Assembly (NCBI RefSeq): GCF_012769535.1
Contig: NZ_CP046565.1
Coordinates: 2,308,501-2,372,500, forward strand
Reading direction: 5' to 3'
Source: Methylococcus geothermalis
GTDB lineage: Bacteria > Pseudomonadota > Gammaproteobacteria > Methylococcales > Methylococcaceae
DNA: 64,000 nucleotides
Numbering within the stretch: position 1 is the first letter of the stretch; each line of letters opens with the position of its first letter. The notes beneath the pieces are model-generated. The model did not search any database, was not told where the DNA came from, and was given only the letters and a program-made list of their open reading frames with translations. Positions 47,904-57,608 of the stretch are shown here, in pieces. The position numbers were made by a program, and so were the translations under genes.

Positions 47904-48850
47904 CCGTCGGATCGCCCTATGCCGTCGTCGGCATCCTGCTCTCGGTCGTGGTCGTCGCGGCCTGGCTGATCTGGGTGGAGCGCCGCCTGATCGGTATCTG
48001 GCAGGACCGGCTCGGGCCCAACCGGGTCGGTCCGCTGGGGCTGGGACAGGTGGTGGCGGACATGGTCAAGATCTTCTTCAAGGAAGACTGGATTCCGCCT
48101 TTCGCCGACAAGCCGGTGTTCGTCATCGCGCCGGCCATCGTCATGGTGACCATGCTGCTGGGCTTCGTCGTCGTGCCGTTCGCACCGGGGGTCGGGGTCA
48201 TCGACTTCAATTTCGGCCTGCTGTATTTCTTCGCGCTGTCTTCCCTGGCGGTCTACAGCCAGGTGCTGGCGGGCTATGCCTCGAACAACAAATACTCGCT
48301 GCTCGGGAGCCTGCGGGCCGCCGCCCAGAGCATCAGCTACGAGGTGTTCATGGGCCTGGCCGCCATGGGCGTGGTGATGCTGTCCGGCAGCTTCAACCTG
48401 CGGGAGATCGTCGAGGCGCAAAAGGATTGCTGGTACGTGCTGCCGCAGTTCGCAGGCTTCCTTGCTTTCCTGGTGGCGGCCGTGGCGGAATGCCATCGCG
48501 CGCCCTTCGACCTGCCGGAAGCCGAGCAGGAGATCACCGGCGGCTTCCACACCGAATACTCCGGCATGAAATTCGGCATGTTCTTCGTGGGGGAATATCT
48601 GGGGATCACCTTGAATTCGGCCATCCTGGTGACGCTTTTCTTCGGCGGCTGGCTAGGGCCGGGCTTCCTGCCGCCTTTGGCCTGGTTTGTCCTGAAGACC
48701 CTGGTGTTCATCCTGTTCTTCATCCTGCTCCGGGCAGCGTTGCCCCGGCCGCGCTACGACCAGCTCATGAGCTTCGGCTGGAAGGTGATGTTGCCGCTGA
48801 CCCTCGTCAATATCGTCGTCACCGGGGCCGTCGGCCTGTCGGCGCCATGA
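47900..48850 (+). CDS. nuoH: NADH-quinone oxidoreductase subunit H
   Basis: A 316-residue membrane subunit forming much of the quinone chamber. Conserved motifs are [21 protein letters not shown] near the N-terminus and [21 protein letters not shown] in the middle loop, with the acidic residues of the proton path. The ATG at 47900 overlaps the nuoG stop; an upstream open frame to 47438 is inside nuoG and is not used. About eight helices. Confidence 0.96.
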   Translation: MTVGSPYAVVGILLSVVVVAAWLIWVERRLIGIWQDRLGPNRVGPLGLGQVVADMVKIFFKEDWIPPFADKPVFVIAPAIVMVTMLLGFVVVPFAPGVGVIDFNFGLLYFFALSSLAVYSQVLAGYASNNKYSLLGSLRAAAQSISYEVFMGLAAMGVVMLSGSFNLREIVEAQKDCWYVLPQFAGFLAFLVAAVAECHRAPFDLPEAEQEITGGFHTEYSGMKFGMFFVGEYLGITLNSAILVTLFFGGWLGPGFLPPLAWFVLKTLVFILFFILLRAALPRPRYDQLMSFGWKVMLPLTLVNIVVTGAVGLSAP

Positions 48851-48863
48851 AGGAGGAAGCGAG

Positions 48864-49379
48864 ATGATCAGCCAACTGCGCACCCTGTGGATCGTGCTCA
48901 AGCACACCTTCACCCGGGCGGACACGGTCCAGTACCCCGAACAGCGGCCCAAGCTCTATCCGCGCTATCGCGGCCGCATCGTGCTCACCCGCGACCCCGA
49001 CGGCGAGGAGCGCTGCGTCGCCTGCAACCTTTGCGCCGCCGTATGCCCGGTGGCCTGCATCGCGCTGCAGAAGACCGAGGACGTCGACGGCCGCTGGTAT
49101 CCGGAGTTCTTCCGCATCAATTTCTCGCGCTGCATCCTCTGCGGACTGTGCGAGGAAGCCTGCCCGACCTACGCGATCCAGCTCACCCCCGATTTCGAGC
49201 TGTGCGAATACGACCGCCGCAACCTCGTGTACGAAAAGGAGCACCTTTTGATCCAGGGCACCGGCAAGTATCCGGGCTACAGTTTCTACCGGGTGGCGGG
49301 GAAAGCCATCGCCGGCAAGGACAAGGGGCAAGCGGAAAACGAAGCGCCCCCGATCGACGTCCGGAGCCTCCTGCCCTGA
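48864..49379 (+). CDS. nuoI: NADH-quinone oxidoreductase subunit I
   Basis: A 171-residue ferredoxin-like subunit with two [4Fe-4S] clusters (N6a and N6b) that link the hydrophilic arm to NuoB. The ligand sets are [16 protein letters not shown] and [24 protein letters not shown] precedes the ATG. Length and motifs are standard. Confidence 0.96.
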   Translation: MISQLRTLWIVLKHTFTRADTVQYPEQRPKLYPRYRGRIVLTRDPDGEERCVACNLCAAVCPVACIALQKTEDVDGRWYPEFFRINFSRCILCGLCEEACPTYAIQLTPDFELCEYDRRNLVYEKEHLLIQGTGKYPGYSFYRVAGKAIAGKDKGQAENEAPPIDVRSLLP

Positions 49380-49401
49380 CCGCAACCCCACAGGCATCGA
49401 C

Positions 49402-49896
49402 ATGGAACTGACCCTCTTCTACCTCGCCGCCCTGGTCGCTATCGCCGCCACCTTCATGGTGGTGATCCAGTGCAACACCGTGCATGCCCTGCTCTACCTC
49501 ATCGTCTCGCTCCTCGCCTCGGGCTTCATCTTCTACCTGCTGGGGGCGTTTTTCGCGGCGGTGCTGGAAGTCATCATCTACGCCGGAGCGATCATCGTGC
49601 TGTTCGTGTTCGTGGTGATGATGCTCAATCTCGGCAGCGAGACGATCGAGCAGGAGAGACAATGGCTGTGTCCCGGCATCTGGCACGGACCCGCCGTGCT
49701 CTGCGCCATCCTGTTCGCGGAGCTGCTGGTCGCCCTGACGCGCTCCGGCGCCCATGAGGCGGGCCGGATCGTCGAGTCCAAGACGCTCGGCATCGCCCTG
49801 TTCGGCCCCTACCTGCTGGCGGTCGAAACGGCCTCCATGCTGCTGCTGGCGGGGCTGGTCGGCGCCTATCACCTCGGCCGCCCCCTCAAGTCTTAG
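49402..49896 (+). CDS. nuoJ: NADH-quinone oxidoreductase subunit J
   Basis: A 164-residue membrane subunit with five helices. The third helix has [20 protein letters not shown], which contains the conserved Tyr and the pi-bulge region important for coupling. It lies between nuoI and nuoK, the usual order. Confidence 0.95.
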   Translation: MELTLFYLAALVAIAATFMVVIQCNTVHALLYLIVSLLASGFIFYLLGAFFAAVLEVIIYAGAIIVLFVFVVMMLNLGSETIEQERQWLCPGIWHGPAVLCAILFAELLVALTRSGAHEAGRIVESKTLGIALFGPYLLAVETASMLLLAGLVGAYHLGRPLKS

Positions 49897-49907
49897 GAGC
49901 TGAAGCG

Positions 49908-50216
49908 ATGGCGCCGATTCCGTTCGAACACGCACTGCTCCTGGCCTCGGTCCTGTTCGTGCTGGGCCTCGTCGCCCTGCTGATCCGCCGCAACCTGATC
50001 GTGATGTTGATGTCGGTGGAGATCATGTTGAACGCGGCGGGGCTGGCCTTCATCGCCGCCGGCTCGCGCTGGGGCCAGCCCGACGGCCAGGTCATGTTCC
50101 TGTTGATCCTGACCCTCGCCGCCGCCGAGGTCGGCGTCGGTCTGGGGCTGGTGCTGCAGATCTACCGGCGTTACAAGACGCTGGACGCGGATCGCCTGAG
50201 CGAAATGCAAGGCTAG
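49908..50216 (+). CDS. nuoK: NADH-quinone oxidoreductase subunit K
   Basis: A 102-residue antiporter-like subunit homologous to MrpC, with three helices. The conserved acidic residues lie in [15 protein letters not shown] and [19 protein letters not shown] lies shortly before the ATG. Nine nt separate it from nuoL. Confidence 0.96.
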   Translation: MAPIPFEHALLLASVLFVLGLVALLIRRNLIVMLMSVEIMLNAAGLAFIAAGSRWGQPDGQVMFLLILTLAAAEVGVGLGLVLQIYRRYKTLDADRLSEMQG

Positions 50217-50224
50217 GAGTCGTC

Positions 50225-52090
50225 ATGCTGAATCTGTTGTGGCTGGTTCCCTTCCTTCCTCTGGCGGGCTTCCTGATCCTCACCGGGACCGAAGGCCGGC
50301 TGCCCAGGGCCTGTGTCCCCTGGATCGGCGCCGGCTCGGTAGGCCTCTCGGCGGCCCTGGCGGCATCCCTGGCTTTCGAGCTTCTGGCCCTGGCGCCGGA
50401 AGCCCGGGTGTTCCGGCAGACGCTGTGGCACTGGATGGCGGCGGGCGATTTCGGCGTCGATTTCGCCTTCTACCTCGATGCCCTGTCGCTCAACATGCTG
50501 CTGGTGGTCACCGGGATCGGCTTCCTGATCCACGTCTATTCCGCCGGCTACATGGCGGACGATCCCGGCATCAGCCGCTTCTTCGCCTACATGAACCTGT
50601 TCGTGTTCGCCATGCTGATCCTGGTGCTGGCGGACAACCTGCCGCTGCTCTACCTCGGCTGGGAAGGCGTGGGGCTGTGCAGCTACCTTCTAATCGGATT
50701 CTGGTACGAGAAACCCGAGAACGGCTACGCGGCCCGCAAGGCCTTCGTCGTCACCCGCGTCGGCGATACCGCCATGGCGCTGGGCCTGTTCCTGCTGTTC
50801 GCCCAGCTCGGCACGCTCGACGTCCAGGAGGCCATGGCCAGGGCGAATGCCCAATGGCCGGCGGGTTCGACCCTGGCCACCGCAGCGGCCCTGCTGCTGC
50901 TCGGCGGCGCCGTCGGCAAGTCGGCCCAGTTGCCGCTGCAAGTCTGGCTGCCGGACGCCATGGCCGGCCCCACGCCGATCAGCGCCCTGATCCACGCCGC
51001 CACCATGGTGACCGCCGGCGTCTACCTGATTGCCCGCACCCACGCCCTGTTCATGCTCGCCCCGGCCGTGCAGACCCTGGTCGCGGTCATCGGCGCGCTC
51101 ACCCTGCTGATGTCCGGCTTCAGCGCCCTGACCCAGACCGACATCAAGCGCATCCTGGCCTATTCCACCATCAGCCAGATCGGCTACATGTTCCTGGCGC
51201 TGGGCGTGGGCGCCTGGTCCGCAGCGATTTTCCACCTGACCACCCATGCCTTCTTCAAGGCCCTGCTGTTCCTCGGCGCCGGCGCCGTCATCCTGTCGCT
51301 GCACCACGAACAGGACATCTTCAGAATGGGGGGCTTGCGGCGCAGCCTGCCGCTGGTGTTCTGGACCTTCGTCGTCGGCCTGGCGGCCCTGGTCGCCCTG
51401 CCGTTCACGTCGGGCTACTACAGCAAGCACGAGATCCTGCTGGGCGCCTACGGATCGGGCGATGCCGGGCCGTTGCTGTGGGCCGCGGGCACGGCGGGCG
51501 CGATCCTCACCGGCCTCTACAGCACCCGGCTGCTCCTGATCGCCTTCTTCGGCACGGAACGGACCCGGGCCCATCCGCACTACGGCTCGAACATCGGCGT
51601 GCCGCTGATCGTCCTCGCCTTGCTTTCCCTGGCCGGGGGATGGGCAAAGCTGCCGCTGTTCCCGGCGCTGCCTGAAACCGGAACCGAGCTCGCCCCGAGC
51701 GGAGCCGAGGGGGAAGCCGGTGGCTCGATCGGCCTGGCGACCACGGCGGCGCCCTTCCTCGGCATCGCGATCGGCTTCCTCGTCTACCGCACCGGAACCG
51801 CTTCCGCCGAGGCCCTGCTGAAGCTCCCCGGAGGAGAGGCATTGCGCCGCCTGTGGTTCAGCGGCTGGGGCATGGACTGGCTGTACGACCGGCTGTTCGT
51901 CCATCCCTTCGTCGCGCTCGCCCGGCTGAACAAGGCCGATGGGGTCGACGGCCTGTATCGGGGCGTGGTCGCTCTCGCCCGGCTCGGCCATCGCCTGTTG
52001 GTCCCCACCCAGACCGGCCAGCTCCGGCGCTATGCCGCCGGCATGCTGTTCGGCGCCGCGCTGATCCTGGCCGTGGGGGTGTGGGCATGA
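50225..52090 (+). CDS. nuoL: NADH-quinone oxidoreductase subunit L
   Basis: A 621-residue antiporter-like proton-pumping subunit with a long C-terminal lateral helix. Key motifs are YLGWEGVGLCSYLLIGFWYE (helix 5 Glu), AMAGPTPISALIHAATMVTAGVYL and LTQTDIKRILAYSTISQIGYM. The C-terminal part is slightly Ala/Gly-rich around 51700. Its stop overlaps nuoM (ATGA). Confidence 0.97.
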   Translation: MLNLLWLVPFLPLAGFLILTGTEGRLPRACVPWIGAGSVGLSAALAASLAFELLALAPEARVFRQTLWHWMAAGDFGVDFAFYLDALSLNMLLVVTGIGFLIHVYSAGYMADDPGISRFFAYMNLFVFAMLILVLADNLPLLYLGWEGVGLCSYLLIGFWYEKPENGYAARKAFVVTRVGDTAMALGLFLLFAQLGTLDVQEAMARANAQWPAGSTLATAAALLLLGGAVGKSAQLPLQVWLPDAMAGPTPISALIHAATMVTAGVYLIARTHALFMLAPAVQTLVAVIGALTLLMSGFSALTQTDIKRILAYSTISQIGYMFLALGVGAWSAAIFHLTTHAFFKALLFLGAGAVILSLHHEQDIFRMGGLRRSLPLVFWTFVVGLAALVALPFTSGYYSKHEILLGAYGSGDAGPLLWAAGTAGAILTGLYSTRLLLIAFFGTERTRAHPHYGSNIGVPLIVLALLSLAGGWAKLPLFPALPETGTELAPSGAEGEAGGSIGLATTAAPFLGIAIGFLVYRTGTASAEALLKLPGGEALRRLWFSGWGMDWLYDRLFVHPFVALARLNKADGVDGLYRGVVALARLGHRLLVPTQTGQLRRYAAGMLFGAALILAVGVWA

Positions 52091-53562
52091 TCCTGCTCTG
52101 GCTGATCCTGATACCCCTGATCGGCGGGCTGTTGTCGCTCCCGGCCGGGCACTGGCGGGACCGGGCGCCGGGCTGGGTCGCGCTGGCCGCGCTGGCCGTC
52201 GACGCCGTGCTGGTCCTGACCCAGTTCGCGGACACCGGCGCCGCCCCCCAAACCGCCTGGCTGGCGCAGATCGACTGGGCCTGGATCCCGCGCTTCGGCA
52301 TCCGCTTCCATCTGGCTTTGGACGGGCTCAGTCTGCTGTTGATCGCGCTGACCGTGTTCCTCGGCTTCGCCGCGGTGCTCTGCTCCTGGACCGAGATCCG
52401 CGAACGGCAGGGTTTCTTCCATTTCAACCTGCTGTGGACGCTGGCGGGGGTCATCGGCGTGTTCCTCGCCCTGGACCTGTTCCTGTTCTTCTTCTTCTGG
52501 GAAGTCATGCTGATCCCGATGTATCTGCTGATCGGCATCTGGGGCCACGAGAACCGGGCCTATGCGGCCATGAAGTTCTTCATCTTCACCCAGGTCAGCG
52601 GCCTGTTGATGCTGATCGCGATCCTCGCCCTGGTGTTCCTGCACTACCAGACGACGCGGACCCTGAGCTTCGACTATTTCGAGCTGCTCGAGGCCGATCT
52701 GTATCCGGGCGCGGCGCGCTGGATCATGCTCGGCTTCTTCGTCGCCTTCACGGTCAAGCTGCCGGCCATTCCCTTCCACACCTGGCTGCCGGACGCCCAT
52801 ACCCAGGCGCCGACCGGCGGCAGCGTCATCCTGGCCGGGGTACTGCTGAAGACCGGCGCCTACGGCCTGCTGCGCTTCGTGGTGCCGCTGTTCCCCGGCG
52901 CCGCACAGGATTTCGCCCCCATCGCCATGGCGCTGGGCGCGGTCAGCATCCTCTATGCCGCCAAGCTCGCCTTCGCCCAGAGCGACATCAAGCGCCTCAT
53001 CGCCTACACCAGCGTCAGCCACATGGGCTTCGTGCTGCTCGGCGTCTTCGCCGGCAACGCCGCGGCGCTGCAAGGCGCGGTGATGACCATGCTGGCCCAC
53101 GGCGTCAGCGCGGCTGCGCTGTTCATGGTCGCCGGCGCCCTGCAGGAGCGGCTCCACACCCGCGACATGGACAAGATGGGAGGCTTGTGGACGCTGGCGC
53201 CCCGCATCGGCGCCATCACCCTGTTTTTCTCGGTCGCCGCGCTGGGCATGCCGGGGCTGGGCAATTTCGTCGGTGAATTCCTGGTGCTGCTGGGGAGCTT
53301 CCGCGTCGATACCGCCATCACCGCGTTCGCCGCCCTCGGCCTGATCCTGGCTCCGGTCTATGCGCTTTACGTGATACAGCGGGCATTCCACGGACCGGCC
53401 TCGCCCCGCGAAGTCCGGGACTTCGGCCTGCGCGAAATGGGCGTGATGCTGTTCCTGGTCGCCGCGACCGCCTGGATGGGGCTCCATCCCCAATCGATGC
53501 TGGCCTACACCGATGCCACGGTAAACGGACTGACCCGGACCCTGGCTCAGCGAGGAACCTGA
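52087..53562 (+). CDS. nuoM: NADH-quinone oxidoreductase subunit M
   Basis: A 491-residue antiporter-like subunit. Characteristic segments are FFFWEVMLIPMYLLIGIWG, PFHTWLPDAHTQAPTGGSV and AQSDIKRLIAYTSVSHMGFV. A longer frame opens inside nuoL at 51853, but the ATG at 52087 overlapping the nuoL stop is the family start. Confidence 0.97.
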   Translation: MILLWLILIPLIGGLLSLPAGHWRDRAPGWVALAALAVDAVLVLTQFADTGAAPQTAWLAQIDWAWIPRFGIRFHLALDGLSLLLIALTVFLGFAAVLCSWTEIRERQGFFHFNLLWTLAGVIGVFLALDLFLFFFFWEVMLIPMYLLIGIWGHENRAYAAMKFFIFTQVSGLLMLIAILALVFLHYQTTRTLSFDYFELLEADLYPGAARWIMLGFFVAFTVKLPAIPFHTWLPDAHTQAPTGGSVILAGVLLKTGAYGLLRFVVPLFPGAAQDFAPIAMALGAVSILYAAKLAFAQSDIKRLIAYTSVSHMGFVLLGVFAGNAAALQGAVMTMLAHGVSAAALFMVAGALQERLHTRDMDKMGGLWTLAPRIGAITLFFSVAALGMPGLGNFVGEFLVLLGSFRVDTAITAFAALGLILAPVYALYVIQRAFHGPASPREVRDFGLREMGVMLFLVAATAWMGLHPQSMLAYTDATVNGLTRTLAQRGT

Positions 53563-53563
53563 C

Positions 53564-55048
53564 GTGACCGCCGACGCATTCACTGCCCTGCTCCCCTTCC
53601 TCGTGCTGTCGGCGGCCGCCGTCGCCGTGATGCTGGCCATCGCGATCCGGCGGAGCTTCCGCCTCATTTTCTGGCTGACGGTCGGCGGGCTGCTGGCGAG
53701 CCTGTCCACCCTGCCCCACGCTTTGGCCGTCGCACCGCTCCGGGTCACGGACCTGCTGCTGGTCGACGCCTACGGCCTGTTCTTCCATGCGCTTTTGCTT
53801 CTCGCCGCGCTCGCCGTCGCCCTCCTGTGTCTGGCTTATTTCCGCCGGCGTGAAAACGAGAACGAAGAAATCTTCGTGCTGCTCCTCACTTCGACCCTGG
53901 GGGCCCTGCTGCTGGTATCCAGCGCCCATCTCGCCATGTTCTTCCTCGGCCTGGAGGTGCTGACGATCTCCCTGTTCCCGATGATCGCCTACAGCGTCCG
54001 GGCCTCCCGCCCCCTGGAAGCGGGCATCAAATACCTGATGCTGTCGGGACTCGCCTCCTCCTTCCTCATGTTCGGCATGGCGCTGGTCTACGGCGACCTG
54101 GGCGGACTCTCGTTCGAACAGATCGGCGCGAGTGGGGCGGCACTGGAGCAAAAACCGCTCGCTCTCGCCGGCATGTTCCTGATCCTGGCCGCGATCGGCT
54201 TCAAGCTGTCGCTGGTGCCGTTCCACCTGTGGACGCCGGACGTCTACCAGGGCGCGCCCGCGCCGGTCACCGCCTTCCTGGCGACCGTGTCGAAGGCGTC
54301 CGTGTTCGCCCTGCTGCTCAGGTTTTTCACCACCGTCCATGCCGAGCGCTCGGAAACCTTTCTCTGCGTGCTCGGCCTCCTGGCCGTCGTGTCCATCCTG
54401 GCCGGCAATCTCCTGGCGCTGCTGCAGGACAGCCTGAAACGCCTGCTCGCCTACTCTTCGATCGGCCACATGGGTTACCTGCTGGTGGGATTCGTCGCCG
54501 CCGGGCTGCTGCGGCGGGACCTGCAGGCGGAAACGATCGCCTTCTACCTCGCCGCCTACACGCTCACCAGCCTGGCGGCCTTCGGCGCCATCTCGGCCAT
54601 TTCCGACGACGCCCGCGAATCCGACCGGCTCAGCGACTACGCCGGCCTGTTCTGGCGCTCGCCCTGGCTCGCCGCGGTGCTGACGCTCTCCCTGCTGTCT
54701 CTGGCGGGAATCCCGCTCACGGTCGGCTTCGTCGGCAAGTTCTACGTCTTCGCCGCCGGCGTGCAGGCGGAGACCTGGCCACTGGTGGCCACCGTCGTCG
54801 TCGGCAGCGGCATCGGCATCTACTATTACCTACGGGTCGTGCTGGCCATGATCCAGCCGGCTGACGCCGGGCATCGGCTCGCACTGCATCCGGCGGCCGG
54901 AACCGCTTTGGCCGTCACGGCGCTGCTCGTCCTCGCGGCCGGGTTGTTCCCGCAGCTCCTGATCGACGCGGCGGCGAATACGCCACATTCGCCCACCACC
55001 GCTGACAGCCCGCACCAGGCCGCCGCTTCGCCGGCCGCCAGCCGCTAG
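53564..55048 (+). CDS. nuoN: NADH-quinone oxidoreductase subunit N
   Basis: A 494-residue antiporter-like subunit starting with GTG one nt after the nuoM stop. Motifs include FFLGLEVLTISLFPMIAYS, PFHLWTPDVYQGAPAPVTAF and LLQDSLKRLLAYSSIGHMGYL. The C-terminus carries an unusual short Ser/Pro/Ala/His tail (HSPTTADSPHQ...). It is the last gene of the nuo operon and is followed by a strong palindrome. Confidence 0.96.
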   Translation: MTADAFTALLPFLVLSAAAVAVMLAIAIRRSFRLIFWLTVGGLLASLSTLPHALAVAPLRVTDLLLVDAYGLFFHALLLLAALAVALLCLAYFRRRENENEEIFVLLLTSTLGALLLVSSAHLAMFFLGLEVLTISLFPMIAYSVRASRPLEAGIKYLMLSGLASSFLMFGMALVYGDLGGLSFEQIGASGAALEQKPLALAGMFLILAAIGFKLSLVPFHLWTPDVYQGAPAPVTAFLATVSKASVFALLLRFFTTVHAERSETFLCVLGLLAVVSILAGNLLALLQDSLKRLLAYSSIGHMGYLLVGFVAAGLLRRDLQAETIAFYLAAYTLTSLAAFGAISAISDDARESDRLSDYAGLFWRSPWLAAVLTLSLLSLAGIPLTVGFVGKFYVFAAGVQAETWPLVATVVVGSGIGIYYYLRVVLAMIQPADAGHRLALHPAAGTALAVTALLVLAAGLFPQLLIDAAANTPHSPTTADSPHQAAASPAASR

Positions 55049-55072
55049 CCCGCCCCAGGGCTGATCTTGGAA

Positions 55073-55096
55073 CCCGTCGGCAAGCTTGCCGACGGG
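55073..55096 (+). terminator. Perfect 24-nt palindrome after nuoN
   Basis: CCCGTCGGCAAG (55073-55084) and CTTGCCGACGGG (55085-55096) form a 12-bp arm palindrome 24 nt after the nuoN stop. There is no T-run. As an RNA hairpin it could end the nuo transcript or stabilise its 3' end. Confidence 0.5.
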
Positions 55097-55115
55097 CGGC
55101 GTCCGGGAGTCGGAA

Positions 55116-55124
55116 TGCTATGAT
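55116..55124 (+). promoter_or_regulatory. Possible extended -10 promoter for the CRISPR-Cas operon
   Basis: TGCTATGAT has the extended -10 TGn and a TATGAT box (five of six consensus positions). No clear -35 is visible. Transcription would start near 55131, about 27 nt before cas6, after the nuo terminator. Confidence 0.4.
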
Positions 55125-55157
55125 CAATCACCAAAGCAACAAGACATCGCTCGCTAA

Positions 55158-56150
55158 ATGACTTGGCCTGGTCTCCCGCTCGCCCATTACCGATTCGAAT
55201 TCTCCGCCGACCATCCGATCCGACTACCCGACTATCCCGGCTCGGCTTGGCGCGGCGCCTTGGGCCACGCCCTCAAGCGCACGGTCTGCGTCGTGCGTGG
55301 CACGTCCTGTCCGGACTGCCTGCTGTACCGCGCTTGCGTCTACTCCTATGTGTTCGAAACGCCACCACCGGCAACGGCCATCAAGATGCGGAAATACAAC
55401 GCCGCTCCGCATCCTTTCATCCTCGGCATGCAAACCAGTCCTGCGTCCCAAGCCTTCCGGCTGAGCCTGACGCTGATCGGCCACGCAGAACACCAGCTTC
55501 CCTACCTCGTGCACGCCTTGCAGCAAGCCGGGCGTCAGGGTATCGGCAACCGGGACAACCGGCTGGAACTCCAGGCCGTTCGGCAGACGGACTCGGACGG
55601 CGACCCGCGCCTGATCTGGACCGCCGAACAGCCGCTCAGCCCCTTGCCAGCCAGGACTCCCGCTGTCCCGCCCGTTCCGAAACGCTGCTTGGTTCACCTG
55701 GAAACGCCCTTGCGCCTGCGCCGGGAGGGGCGCCAGATCGGTCCGAGCGAATTCGGCTTCGCGGACCTGTTCGGAAACCTCCTGCGACGCATCTCCATGC
55801 TCAGCTACTTCCACACCGCCACACCGCTGGAAATCGACTTCGCCGGCCTCAATGCCCAGGCGCGCGGCATCGCCGTGGAGGAGCCGGAGCTGGTCTGGCA
55901 CGACTGGACCCGCTACTCCTCGCGCCAGGACACGACCATGCAGATGGGCGGCCTGATCGGCAGCTTCGCGCTCGACGGCGCGGCCCTCGCGCCTTTCTGG
56001 CCCTACCTCTGGCTAGGCCAATGGACTCACGCCGGCAAGGCCACCAGCATGGGGCTGGGGCGCTACCGGATCGAAGCCGTTTCGGCAAGCCGGGTCCCCG
56101 CCCCCGCGGAATCCCGGGCAAACTTGCCGCAGCCCGCAACGAACGCTTGA
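55158..56150 (+). CDS. cas6: CRISPR RNA-processing endoribonuclease Cas6
   Basis: A 330-residue RAMP protein expected to cut the repeat transcript into crRNAs. Four Cys near the N-terminus (Cys44, Cys51, Cys54, Cys60; CPDCLLYRAC) followed by YVFETPPP form the likely metal-binding insert of one Cas6 branch. The C-terminal glycine-rich loop is AGKATSMGLGRYRIEA. His residues for catalysis cannot be fixed without alignment. There is no strong ribosome site before the ATG. It is the first gene of the type III-A operon; the next gene begins after 30 nt. Confidence 0.88.
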   Translation: MTWPGLPLAHYRFEFSADHPIRLPDYPGSAWRGALGHALKRTVCVVRGTSCPDCLLYRACVYSYVFETPPPATAIKMRKYNAAPHPFILGMQTSPASQAFRLSLTLIGHAEHQLPYLVHALQQAGRQGIGNRDNRLELQAVRQTDSDGDPRLIWTAEQPLSPLPARTPAVPPVPKRCLVHLETPLRLRREGRQIGPSEFGFADLFGNLLRRISMLSYFHTATPLEIDFAGLNAQARGIAVEEPELVWHDWTRYSSRQDTTMQMGGLIGSFALDGAALAPFWPYLWLGQWTHAGKATSMGLGRYRIEAVSASRVPAPAESRANLPQPATNA

Positions 56151-56180
56151 TCCCCCGAGCGACCATCGCCCCGGCATCGC

Positions 56181-57311
56181 ATGGAAACGCCAGAACCTCG
56201 TCATCCAAAGCGCATCCTGCTTGCAGTGACCGGCCTCACCCCGCAAGTCGTCACTGAAACCCTCTATGCCCTTTGGCGTTTAGGGGATGAAGCCCTGCCG
56301 ACCGAGATCCACCTGCTCTCCACCGCCGAAGGCATAGAACGCGCCCGGCTCACCCTGCTCAGTGACGAACCCGGCTGGTTCCATCGGCTGCGGCGGGATT
56401 ACGCACTCCCTGCCATGCACTTCACTGAAGCCTGCCTGCACGTCCTCGTAGACGGCACCGGGCGGGCGCTGACCGACATCCGCACCGAAAGCGACAACAT
56501 CGCCGCTGCCGATACCATCACCGACTGGATCCGGCATCTCACCGCCGACGATGCCTCCCAACTCCACGTTTCGCTGGCCGGCGGCCGCAAGTCCATGGGG
56601 TTTTACGCCGGCTACGCCCTCTCGCTGTACGGCCGGCCCCAGGACCGGCTCTCCCATGTGCTGGTGATGCCACCCTACGAGTCGCACCCCGACTTCTTCT
56701 ACCCCACGCCGACCAGCCGCATCATCTACACCGCTGGCGCCGACAGCCGCCCGCTGGACACCAAGGCCGCCGCCGTCACGCTGGCCGACATCCCCTTCGT
56801 TCGGCTGCGCCAGGGTCTCCCCAAGACCTTGTTGAAGGACCGCACGCCGTTTTCGCAGGCCGTCGATGCCGCGCAATCCTCGCTGAGCGAGCCGAAGTTG
56901 ACGATCGACCTGGCACAGCGGCGCATCCAGGCCGGGGGCGTCATCATCAACCTGCCCCCCACCCAGCTAGCCTTCCTCTCATGGCTGGCCCGCCGCCGGC
57001 TGGCGGGGGCACAGGCTCTCTCCTGCCCCGCCGACGGCGTACCGGAATCGGAGTACGCCGGCGCCTATCTGGCCGAATACATCAAAATCATTGGCGCCAT
57101 GGGCGATGGCGACCGCACCAACGAACGGCTCCGCCACGGCATGGACAAAGCCTTCTTCGAGCAGACCAAATCCAAGCTGCATCGCCATCTGAAAGACGCG
57201 CTCGGCCATGCCGCCAGCCCCTACCTCATCGATCACGACGGCGATCGTCCCCGCCGCTTCGGCCTGACTCTTCCGGCGGAGGCCATCAAGTTCGGAGCAG
57301 CGGGTGGCTGA
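56181..57311 (+). CDS. CARF-domain CRISPR accessory protein (NE0113 family, Csm6-annotated)
   Basis: A 376-residue protein. The N-terminal Rossmann-like CARF domain has LLAVTGLTPQVVTETLYAL and SLAGGRKSMGFYAGYALSLY, the two loops expected to bind cyclic oligoadenylate made by Cas10. The C-terminal part (about 240-370) looks like a helical/winged-helix region, and no convincing HEPN catalytic motif is seen. Members are annotated as Csm6 or as ring nucleases; whether this one signals to, cuts or removes the messenger is open. Confidence 0.85.
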   Translation: METPEPRHPKRILLAVTGLTPQVVTETLYALWRLGDEALPTEIHLLSTAEGIERARLTLLSDEPGWFHRLRRDYALPAMHFTEACLHVLVDGTGRALTDIRTESDNIAAADTITDWIRHLTADDASQLHVSLAGGRKSMGFYAGYALSLYGRPQDRLSHVLVMPPYESHPDFFYPTPTSRIIYTAGADSRPLDTKAAAVTLADIPFVRLRQGLPKTLLKDRTPFSQAVDAAQSSLSEPKLTIDLAQRRIQAGGVIINLPPTQLAFLSWLARRRLAGAQALSCPADGVPESEYAGAYLAEYIKIIGAMGDGDRTNERLRHGMDKAFFEQTKSKLHRHLKDALGHAASPYLIDHDGDRPRRFGLTLPAEAIKFGAAGG

Positions 57312-57608
57312 TCCCATCGCGGAGGTCACGGCGGGCCCGATCAGCGGGACGGGTTTGGCGAACACGGCGCACGTCAATCCATACGGCGCATCAACCAGGA
57401 TGACACGGCATGCTCTGGCGGACAGCGCGCGTCAAGCCAACCAAGGCCCGCTACCAACCGACCGAACGGCGCCTTTGGGTCCCGTGCAAGTCGGGCGGAC
57501 TCCCCGCCGTCCTCACCGTACTCACGGCGGCAAGCTTGCCAGCATCGAATCGGACCGATGCCCTGTTGTAGACTTCACCGGAACTCAACGCCACAGGAGC
57601 GAATCCCC
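57312..57608. other. Non-coding gap before cas10
   Basis: These 297 nt inside the Cas operon contain no supported gene and no CRISPR-like repeats. A ribosome site AGGAG (57595-57599) near the end serves cas10. A promoter for cas10 could lie here, but I cannot point to a clear one. Confidence 0.5.

Noticed and set aside
55073-55096. The palindrome after nuoN as a copy of the nuoG repeat
   Set aside because: Its sequence (CCCGTCGGCAAG arms) is unrelated to either hairpin of the 72-nt units.
57312-57608. Possible CRISPR array or leader inside the Cas operon
   Set aside because: No regularly spaced direct repeats are present in the gap.
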